DNA of 64,000 nucleotides from Sipunculus nudus (taxonomy: Eukaryota > Annelida > Sipuncula > Golfingiida > Sipunculidae), in contig CM049306.1 of assembly GCA_026874595.1 (NCBI GenBank), positions 74,337,642 to 74,401,641 on the forward strand, given 5' to 3'. The translations under genes and the position numbers were made by a program. Shown here piece by piece: positions 37,601-49,600 of the stretch (position 1 is the stretch's first letter; each line of letters opens with the position of its first letter). The notes below the pieces were generated by a model that was given only the letters and a program-made list of their open reading frames with translations, was not told where the DNA came from and made no database searches.

Positions 37601-40600
37601 GATATTTGATCACTTAACACAAAAAATGTTAATGCTATGGACCTTTTTTCCAGTAATATAAGTTTAATTAATCAAAATTAAATTGTATACCCAAAATTAG
37701 ATGAAAATCTTTTAAATTTTTTAAAATATTAATAAAAATAAAAAATTGGTACCTTAAATTTTGCCAACTTTGACCATGGCACGTTTTTTTCCTGTAAGTA
37801 CTGTGGATTTAATTTTCACAGCATGTTTTTGTTAGCATTTCAACTGTTAACACCAAAAATTTGAAACCAGTTGATCAAAAACTGTAGATTTTAATCAAGT
37901 TTTCAAGCACCATGTAACATATTGTTTACATCAAGCTAGTGTTATGCAGTTTGCAAGAGCTCAGCTCCCCAGCTTCAGCTCTAAGTTCCTTAAATTCGGC
38001 ATACAGTTAGATGTCTCCAAAATCCCCTACCATGCCAAGAATTTGGTCACTAGGACATTCGAGATATTAATGAAAAACTTCATTTTTCCATTAAAAACCC
38101 ATTGTTACACTTCAAGACTGCCTAATATCAAAACCACTGATCTGACTTTAATCATAAATAATATACATATTTTTCATTCTCTATGCTAATGCCAGAATGA
38201 TGTCAGTATTGTGTGATTGTTTTAAGTTATGGGCCCAAACATAATGCACTTTGTAAAAAATCAAGAAATATATTTACTCCCTTAACAAGACCATTGCTGA
38301 AGCTAGAGATTTTTTTGTCAGGGATGTAACATTATTTAATCAAGATTCAATTGAATACCCAAAATTAGTTCTGAATTTTTCAAATTTTATTTAGTATAAA
38401 TATAAAATTAGTACCTTAAATTTTGCCCAACTGTGACCATGGCACATTTGTTTTCCCGTGAGCACTGTTGATATAATTTTCATATCATGCACACATAAGC
38501 ATTTCAGCTTTTTAGTTTAGAAAGCTGAAAGAAATTGGCCAAAAATTGTAGCTTTTATTAATGTTTTTTATGAGACCCTGTCAGACTTTGGCTCTCTCCA
38601 GCCCCTCTTGAGTCACCTGTATGTTGACCTTGTTGACCTTTCATCAAATTATGCACGCTTGAGGCGAGGCATACATGGAATCCAGGCAGCTTATGGCAAG
38701 CCACAGTTGATCCAGGTGTCCAACCCAAATCATCTAGTAGTTTTAACCAAGAACATAACAAAAAACAATAAATTAATAATTTTTTATTGGTTTTTAATAA
38801 CAAATTAAAGAAAAATAGAAAAGGAATTTGTTAGTTTATAATAACAGGAAATTAACTTGCAGTTACTGATGATATAAGAATCTTGTATCGATGGGTAGAA
38901 TGTCACATATTCCAAATAACACCATGCAGTCACCTATGGCATTTTTCAGTTCAATTTAATGATAAAGAAGTAAATCATATTATTCATTACTAATCATTAG
39001 GGATCGTATGAAGGAAATTAGACAAAGATGCAGTTGATAATATTAATCTAGATTCCTGCTGTGTCTAGTGTGTACATTGATGTGAAATTAGTCCAAAATG
39101 AATTTTTTACAGTTATTTTTTAATATAAATAAAAGCCATAAAACCAGGTACTAATGATCATTATTTAAATGTGTGAATTTTGTATATTCTGGATTCTCAA
39201 CATCATTGTTTGGTGAAAACTGAATAAATTCCAGACATGGTGCAAATACTTTGTAATTGTATTTAAATACGAATATGATTTTGTACTCCATTATAAAATT
39301 TCTTGCATAAAGAATGGGAATTCAGGTAAAAATGAAAATATATGAATACTCGTGCAAATACTTTAAAATGTATTCATGAATGCATTCATGAATATATTCT
39401 TTAATATTATTTTAATAATCATATCAGTTATATTTCATTTTAAAAAATCATATTATTCTCTTATTATTTTTAATAAAAATTATATTTGGGACAATATATG
39501 TATTTTTATTAATAAATAGTTAAACTCTTATATTATATGTTCTGCTTATAAGTTATATGGCCAAGTCAAAATCTGTGTGACAATAGTACTCCATTTGTTA
39601 ATAAAATAAATGAAATTAATCCTCTTCCCTGTCTCCAAAGGTACTATCAAAATCATACATAAGCTAAACAACAACAACTCATAATACAGCTTATATTTAT
39701 TACCACACAAAACCAGCATGTGCCTCATTTCTAAATAATATTTTTTATCATATATAACAGCTGAGTGTCGTGACCCATAGGTCCCTTGTTTTTGTCAGGG
39801 ATGTAACATTATTTAATCAAGATTCAATTGAATACCAAAAATTAGTTCTGAATTTTTCAAATTTTATAAGTTATTAGTATAAATTTAAAATTAGTACCTT
39901 AAATTTTGCCCAACTTTGACCATGGCACGTTTGTGTCCTGAGAACACTGTTGATATAATTTTCATATCATGCACACATAAGGATTTCATCTTTGTAGTTT
40001 AGAAAGCTGAAAGAAATTGGCCAAATATTGTAGCTTTTATTAATGTTTTTATGAGACCATGTCAGACCTAGGCTAAATCCAGCCCCTCTTCAGTCACCTG
40101 TATGTTGACCTTGTTGACCTTTCATCAGATTATGCTTGCTTGAGTGAAGCATACACTGGGGCAGCCAGGCAGCTAATGCCCAGCCACAGTTGATCTAGGT
40201 GTCCAACCCAACTCATTTAGTAGTTGTTTTGAAAAACAACATAACAATAAACAATAAATTAATAATTTTGTATTGGTTTTTTATAACAAATTAAAGAAAA
40301 AATTAATAGAATAGAAAAGGAATTTGTTAGTTGATGAGTAACAGAAAATTAACTTGCAGTTACTGATGATGTAAGAATCTTGTATGGATGGATAGAATGT
40401 CAATGTCAATGTTATTCCAAATAACACCATGCAGTCACCTATGGTATTTTTCAGTTAAATTTTAATGATAAAAAAATAAATCATATTATTCATTGTTAAT
40501 CATGAGGGATCATATGAAGGAAATTAATGATAGACAAAGATGCAGTTGATAATATTAATCTAGATTCCTACTGTGTCTAGTGTGTAGATTGATGTGAAAG

Positions 40601-43600
40601 TAGTCCAAAGTGAATATATTACATTTATTTTTTTTATATATAAAAAAGCAGTAAAACCAGGTACCTATGATCATTATTTAAATTTGTGAATTTTTTATAT
40701 TCTGGATTCTAAACATCATTTTTTGGCTAAAACTGAATAAATACTAGACATGGTGCGAATGCTTTGCAGATGTATTTGAATACGAATATGAATATGTACT
40801 GCATTAAAAAATTTTATTGCATAAGAATGGGAATTCAGGTAAAAATGAAAATATTTGAATACCAGTGCAGATACTTTCAAAATGTATTTATGAATGCATT
40901 CATGAATATATTCTATAATATTATTTCAATAATGATTTCAGTTATATTTTATTTTAAAAAATCATATGATTTTCTTATTATTTTTTTTAAATAAAAATTA
41001 TATTGGCACAATATTTGTTATTTAATTTTAATAAATTGTTACTCTTTTATTATATGTTCTGCTTATAAGTTATATGGCCAAGTCAAAATCTGTGTGACAA
41101 TAGCAATCCATTTGTTAATAAAATAAATGAAATCAATCCTCTTCCCTGTCTCCAAAGATACTATCAAAATCATACATAAGCTAAACACCAACAACTCATA
41201 ATAAAGCTAATATTTATTACCACACAAAACCAGCATGTGCCTCTTTCCCAAATCATATTTTTTATCATATATAACAGCTGAGCGCCATGACCCATGGGTC
41301 CCTTGTTAGTGTATGTTTAAAAGCTATCCAAGGGCTACATTTGTGCCAAATTTTTAGCCTGATCAGATCCCAAGATACATGGGTTAATGTCTGGAAACTG
41401 ACGTACAAATGGACGCTGGGCAGAGAGGAAAGGTCAGAGGTCAACCAAAAATTAGGGCACAGCAGTTCACATGTGACCTGATCAATATCCTGAATTTTAA
41501 AAAGATCGCCCAGTGGTTACGGAGGAGTTCTCCAGAAACCTATCCAGCAGCAGTGGCCGACTGAAAACATAGTATCCACAAAACTCTGTTTTAGTGGATA
41601 CAGTTAACTGTAAATAAAACAAATTGATACTGTTTTCCTTACGGAATTTATTATGAATTATAAAACATATTCACCGATTGACCATATAGGTTATGCTTTC
41701 AAATAAAAGACCATGTTTATAGCATATCCCATGTTTATAATGCAACCTACCCTGTGAGTTTGACATGGAAGCACGTGTGTAGTTATCCTGGTTTGTCGTG
41801 TATGATGGACAGATTTTTGTATACAATTACCTGATATTTAATTGATTAGATATTCATAAAAAAAAACAGAGCATTTATTAAGAAGATTTAGGAAAAGGTT
41901 TGGTTTTCATTATTTTTATACAATTAAACAGGATATACAATTATACCATATACAATTAAGCAGGACCAACTGAATAACTTTATTTAATCAAGATTCAATT
42001 GTATACCCAAAATTAGACCTGAATTTTGCAAATTTTGTAAGTTATTAGCATAAAATTAAATAAAAAAGAACCTTAAATTTTGTCCAACTTTGGCCACAGT
42101 ATGTATACATAAGAATTTAATCTTTTAAAATATGAAATTTCAAAGGAATTGAATAAAAAAATTAGCTTTTTAGACACCATGTCAAGTATTGTTCATATCA
42201 GGCCAACCCAGTTTAACGGTGGTGCGTATTGGGTGATGGAGCTCCACACTCCAGGCAGCTTAGCGTAGCTAGGCTTCAACATTATCATGTGTAACTTGGC
42301 TTCCTCTCTGCACTAACCCCCCCCCCCCCTGATGGGATACATAAACTAGATGAAAATAATAGTTTTTCCTATTTAATTCATTAATATTCTTAACTTATGC
42401 TACATTATGGCTTTTGTATTGTATCACAAGAGTTACAATGATTGAAGTACACAATTGTGTCCACAGAGTCATGTAATGCTATTAAAGTGTGGAGCATTCC
42501 ATAAATATCTCTTGCCATGCATACCACTGGTACACTCAATCAAGAACTAGGCCTTGTTTCTCGAAATTTGGGGGTGCGACCAATTGGGGAGACTTATATT
42601 TAATTTTGCAACTGTTAAAGCCATTTTAGTTTAAATTATGTTCTTTTAAATGGTATAATAACTTTTAGTTTTACACTATTTTTTCCTAAGTATTCCACCA
42701 TAATTTCTTTTAACAAAAAAAAATGTTTTTGAGGTCATAAAAATATATTGTAGTTTTATTTGTTGGGAATAAATATGTCAGCTTAACTCCAGAAAATATT
42801 TGTAATGAATTATATGTTGACATCTGATCAGGCCTGTGATTAATTTTACCAATTTCCCCCTGCACATGTGTTGAGTTATTTTATACTGATTATCATCAAG
42901 TGATATGTTATATAACACTGCTGGTAGTATAAGTGAGCCAGGGTTTCAGCCATTAAAACAGTTGGGGCACTGAAACTACACCAGTCACCAGTATACAGAC
43001 CTCTAGACTGGTACCCCCGCTCTATTATGGCACCGCTGCTCTAGGCCAATCATAGAGACGGGCGTACAACGCCATCTTATGTACTCCCGGCAGACTGGTT
43101 CCAACTCCAGTATGTATTATATATGATAAAAATAAGCATTATGTTTGGTCAGAGAAGTTGCCAAAAGTTGTCTGTACATTTTGTGTGACATTTATGATTA
43201 GATTTATATATATTGAGAAAAAACCAGTGCCTAGTACAGTGGAATATCAAAGATTCAGTATATCATATCACATATACATCCATCAGTCAATTTTTTTTGC
43301 AACATTGCATTTTTCAAAATTTTTGAAACCAAAATAACTAAAGAACATAATTCTATAAGAAATCTTCACGGATAACCAGCCAGGATTGCGTGAATGTCCA
43401 TGACAATCGGTATGAGCGTGCAGACTGGAGTTTGAACCAGTCTATAGGTAAGTCAGGAGTTGCAACTTGGAGTACTTAAGATGGCGTTGTACGCCTGTCT
43501 CTATGCTTGGCTGAGGGCCTTAATAGAGCAGGGTACCAGTCCGACCTCCTGGTATGTCCGGGTTAATTTGGAGTGAAAGGTGTGTAATAATAAGTCTATT

Positions 43601-46600
43601 TATAACCAGTGAGATAATTTCCCAAAATATATGGACCAGGTGTTTTCTGACAATACTTGCTTTTAGTACAATATGCATAGTCTCCTAAATGATTCACTTT
43701 ATCACATCTAGTTCTGTTTGGGATTGATTGGAGGTAGTGGAGGATGTCCTGCAAAAAATTTTGATATTTTGTTGAATAACAGGATGCATTGCTTGCTCAT
43801 ATCATATGACAGGGTTTTAGATTGGAAAATACCTAATTGCTGAGGGCAAGTGTGTAGGGGCAAATAAGTTGCCTCCCATATGTCCAAGGTGCATTCAGCT
43901 TAAATATTAACCTTTTATTTTGTTATAAGAAAAAATATTTATGTGATTACCTGTTGGTGGTACATGAAATACTACAGATAAATCATATTTAGAACATTTA
44001 TTTAGTCTAGCATGCAAGGAAACATGCAAAACATTCAAGAGGAACACATTGTTTTTTTGAATTGTTATTAGAAGGGAAAGTTATGATCATTTCTGAGGCA
44101 TAAAAAAGGTTATATGTTACATGCCCAGCAGAACAAGAACTTGCAATAATAAATGTTGTACTTTGCTGGGAAGTAGCTGTGAATTGATATTGGACTGGTA
44201 AGCCTGTAGACTTGAGTCATGACACAAGCCATATAGGGAAAGGTACTGCAATGGCCATCCATCCTGTTTTGTCAATAATTGTATCCGCCAAAACAGAGTT
44301 TTGCAGATACTATGTTTTCAGCTGCACACCGCCGCCGCTGCTGCCGCGTAGGTGTCCGGAGAACTCCTCCGTAACCACTGGGCGGAATTTTCCGAAACCC
44401 GGGATTATGTTCGGGTCACATGTGAACTGCTGCGCCCCGATTTTGTTTTGACCTCTGACCTTTCCTTTGCGCTCTGCGTCCGTTTGTGCGTCTGTTTCCA
44501 CACATAAACCTACATATCTCGGGAACCATTTGACCGATCAGGAAAATTTTTTGCACAAATGTAGCCCTCGGGGAGCTTTATAACATACACCAAAAATGGT
44601 GGCGCCACCTGCAACCATGTTTGCACAGTGTCCATCTGTTCGTCTGCCTTGGGTTAAAATCACTCATATCTCTGCAGTGACTTGACTAATTCACCTGAAA
44701 TTGGGCATGCGTAAACATCCTGGATAGCTTTTCTGTTTTAATGAAGGTGGCGCCACCTACATTCAGGTTTACGCTGCAGACATCCAAGCTCATATCTCGG
44801 GAACCGTTTGACCGATCAGGAAAATTCTTTTGCACAAATGTAGCCCTTGGAGAGCTTTATAACATACACCAAAAATGGTGGCGCCACCTGCAACCATGTT
44901 TGCACAGTGTCCATCTGTTCGTCTGCCTTGGGTTAAAATCTCTCATATCTCTGCAGTGACTTGACTAATTCACCTGAAATTGGGCATGCGTATACATCCT
45001 GGATAGCTTTTCTGATTTTATGACAGGTGGCGCCACCTACATTCATGTTTACGCTGCAGACATCCAAGCTCATATCTCGGGAACCGTTTGACCGATCAGG
45101 AAAATTCTTTTGCACAAATGTAGCCCTTGGAGAGCTTTATAACATACACTAAAAATGGTGGCGCTACCTGCAACCATGTTTGCACAGTGTCCATCTGTTC
45201 GTCTGCCTTGGGTTAAAATCACTCATATCTCTGCAGTGACTTGACTAATTCACCTGAAATTTGGCATGCGTATACATCCTGGATAGCTTTTCTGATTTTA
45301 TGACAGGTGGCGCCACCTACATTCACGTTTACACTGCAGACATCCAAGCTCATATCTCAGGAACCGTTTGACCAATCAGGAAAATTTTTTTGCACAAATG
45401 TAGCCCTTGGAGAGCTTTATAACATACACCGAAAATGGTGGCACCACCTGCAACCATGTTTGCACAGTGTCCATCTGTTCGTCTGCCTTGGGTTAAAATC
45501 ACTCATATCTCTGCAGTGGTTTGACTAATTCACCTGAAATTCGGCATGCTTATACATCCTGGATAGCTTTTCTGATTTTATGACAGGTGGCGCCACCTAC
45601 AATCAAGTTTATGCTGCAGACATCCAAGCTCATATCTAGGGAACTGTTTGACTGATTGGGCCAAAATTTTGCATGTGTATATATCTCACATAGCTCTTTA
45701 TCATATGCAAAACTGGTGGCGCCACCTGCAGCTATGTTTGCACAGCTCCCATCTGTTTGTCTGCCATGGGATAAAATCACTCATATCTCGGCAGTGGTTT
45801 GACATATCTGCCTAAAATTTTGCAAGTTTATACATCCCCGACAGCTCTCTTGATTTTATGACAGGTGGCGCCACCTGCATTCTAGTTTATGCAACAGATG
45901 TCCAAGCTCATATCTTGGGAACCGTTTGACCGATTAGGCCAAAGTTTTGCCTGTTTATAGAGCTTTCTGGATTTTTTCGTAGGTAGCGCAACCTACATAC
46001 ACAATTTGGCTGCAGACATCCATGCTAATATGCAACACTTCACCCGTTCCACTCTGATTTAGGCGGATACAAGTAGTCGCTTGTCGACTACCCGTATTCT
46101 AGTTTAGTATTGTGGTACACAGCTAATAAGGCTATGAATGATTAATCAGCTGAAAAGAATACAGGTGAACTCGAAAACCAAAGTGAAAATCAATCTGTAT
46201 AGTCACAAGTGATTGTTTGTGTTAAATACAAGTTGGCTATCTTCCAGTTACCCATGCAAGTCATGCTTGTATACATGCAATCAGAAATTCTGCAGAAAAA
46301 ATTAGACAGACTTTTAGTTCCATAACATATGAAACTGCCAGACTATGCCTCCCAAATACACCTTCCTATGAGAGATTATCCTGGACAGTGGTTATATTCC
46401 AACTTATGATATTTATGCAAAATATATCAAAAACAATAACATGGCTTTTGAAATGTAAGCTGACCTTATGACAAAGAAATGATAGTTAGGTTTATACCGA
46501 ACCAGCTACAGTGGCCACTGGGCATTGTAGCAAGATCAATCCTGGATGACTTTCAGTCATGTACCACAAGATGTTGCATGAAGAAAAAAAGCTTCAAAAT

Positions 46601-49600
46601 TATGAGATTTGAGAATATAAATCATACTGATAATGATCTGTTAATGTGAAAATATACATGTGATTTTTAACTTGTTTGTTGTAGTGGTGCAGTCTGGGAA
46701 AATAAAATGGGAAGAACGAGAAGATGGGTATGAGGTTGAGGGAATCTTGGATCGTGCTAAAGGAGAAAATGTAAGTAGGAAAATGGGAATGTATTTAAAA
46801 CCATGAAAAAGTTTTTATATATGAAGTTATGAAGAGTTGGCAGATTGAACCTGTCTTACAGTCATGTTAAAAAACACTTTGAACTACTGGTAGTTTATAT
46901 TTGCTAATATATAATTATTTTTATTTGTTGGAATGTATTTTTGTAAAGATTTGGTGAGCACTTGTAACTTGTCAAATAATTAAAACATGAAATATTCAAA
47001 GAAAACTTTGATTCATGATGTTAACGTTTCTTTATGAGGAAGAATCAGAGTTCATCACATGTTTGTGTTAGGCTTCCCAGCTGTCCTGCAAATCAATGAA
47101 ACCTAGAAACATTCCCTCCTCATATCAGTCTGGGAAAGTCAGTTAACTTGTCGGGGGAAATTTATAATCAGCCAAAAAGAGGAAGAATGACTTTTTGGAG
47201 ACATACATACAGGTATCTTAGTTTCAGTATGTTCTTGGAAACTGTTCCTCACTCCAACAAAGTGCCAAACTTGAAATAATATTAAAAAATTATCTTGGAA
47301 TTTTTAGTTAATCACTGAAAAAAAATAAAGAAATTTGTTTAAAACAAACATGAACCCACCCTTTTATTGTGGAGTTTGAAATGTTCCTTTTTTTGTATGC
47401 TTATAATTTTTTTTAGGAGGAAGATCTGTACCTTATCAAATGGCAAGGGTGGAGTAGGAAATACAACTCCTGGGAACCCGAGGAAAACTTGTCCTGTCAC
47501 GGTTTGTTAGAAAAGTTCCGAGAATTGAATGAGGGGCGGGAAAATGATATCCACCCAGTGTGGCTCTCACAGGATACTGAGGAGGAACAAGACCGCATCA
47601 CGGAGTTGTTCGAGTTAATAATGAGACAAAGTGTAACTTTACAGCAGCTGCTAGGTGGCGTTGTACAAAAGGCCGAGAGCAAAAACAGTCATAAAGTGAG
47701 GCGGAAGCTGGTCCGTAAACCAAAGAGAAGACTGGCCCCTGCCTCAAATAAACTTTCTAAATCATACAGGCAGCTGAAACAAGACATCAAAATGGCGTTA
47801 CAGAAGTGGCAAGATCAAATGAATGAAATAAACACTGACGTTGGTAAAATATTCGTAGAAAACAATGTGGATATGGAGGGGCCACCATATGGGTTTATGT
47901 ATATATCGGATTATATGACATCAGAGGGCGTCCATATTCCTGATGACCCCATCATTGGGTGTTCTTGCACGGACTGCCATCTCGAGAAGAAATCGTGTTG
48001 CCCCCATGCGAGTGGTACAGACTTTGCATATTTTAAAAATCGGAATAAAGTCAAGTTACCACCAAGGTCGGCTATATATGAGTGTAACAAGCTGTGTTCA
48101 TGTGGACCTGATTGCTCAAATAGAGTGGTTCAGCACGGGCGTAAATATGATCTGTGCATCTTCCGCACATCCAATGGATGTGGTTGGGGGGTGAAGACAA
48201 AAAAGCGCATACCCAGAGGAAGTTTCATCATGGAGTATATTGGAGAGGTAGGTCTCCCCTGTAATTGTAAATCTATATGAATGGCATTTTGGCAAGCGTT
48301 TTGCTGAATCAAGATTAAGTATTTTGAGTACTTAATATGTAAGGGGTGTGAGTTAATCTATTATATTGAAGATTGGTGGTTTTCTTTCATCATTGTTTAA
48401 ATTCTTTGCAGTTTTGACAAATTAATCACAAAGATTTTGTATGGACATGCAAAGAAGTCAGAAAAAAGATAGAACATAACAATTAAACCTTTTAAAAACA
48501 ATAAAAACAATGTAAACTAAGTCTTTTCTAGCACACAATTTTCAACAGTGTGTTTTGTACAAATCAGATCAGTTTTCTAGGTATAATTATATTCAGCAGT
48601 TTTCATCACAATATAGATGGTGCATAAAATTTAATTGATTAATGATCTATCATGTTCCTTTCAGTCATCAGACATGATTTTACTACCAATATGGACAGTG
48701 GGGTACCTTTGAACAAGGTTATTGTTATTTACGGTAATTCCCGCATTTGCTTAACAGCGCCATCTTGTGTTCATTCCTTAAACATAACATTTTCAAGAGA
48801 AAGACATCAAAACTGGCTAATTCCTTTGTATATTCTTATATATTTGAGTGGCTCACCAACAGGAATATATAAAGATTCACTAAGTTGAGTTGAAATATGA
48901 TTAAAGATAACGTTTAATCGAAAAGATAGATATCTTAACATCTGAATTGTTCAAATTTGAATACCAGATGGCGCTGATAAGCAAATGCTGGAGTTACCGT
49001 AAATAACAATAATATTGTTCAAAGGTATCCAATTCCAACCACCTGTTGATTTCATTTTAAATATATTAATACTTCTAGTTCATTGTTCTTAAACTAACCA
49101 GCCTGTTTCAACAAGTGTATCTCCCTGAATTATCAGAAGATACTGTGGTTTCATGATGGTTGTGCCTGATCAGTTTCCTGGCATGACAATTGAAAATCAA
49201 TTATGGACATATTCTTTTGTATGTGCATAAATATTGGCTAACCTGGAGAACAGGGCCTTTAAATTTAGAACATGCCTCTGCTATAGTTATGACATTCACC
49301 ACAAATATGCCCTCATTCCGTGAAAATTGTACGATCTAGATTTTTATAATACTCAAGAATTTGTATTGCTATAATGGGTACTGTCATGTAGTAAAAAGAC
49401 TGGAGGTATTGCAAATTCTTACAATTCTGCCAAGAAAATGCTTAAGTTTTATGGAAGTGATGATTCGCTCTCTTTTGTGGAAAACCAATTAATCCTTCCA
49501 AGAAAATATAGAAAATTTTCATAAATTTAGTTACTGTGGTTGCCCTTTTGTTTGCGAGGGTTTTATTTTCATGATATTCGCGAATGAGATATAATCGCGA

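Noticed and set aside
37330-38189. Frames such as the one opening [12 protein letters not shown]
   Set aside because: They lie in H1 heads, recur with differences between copies, and match no family.
44212-45780. Several 60-80 codon frames on both strands
   Set aside because: Repeated translations of TK core units with no independent support; frames at 57,907-58,938 are the same.
47489-48280. 263-codon frame taken alone as a gene
   Set aside because: It is the open part of SUV39H exon 3: the exon starts upstream at 47,417 to complete the chromodomain and ends at the 48,247 donor.
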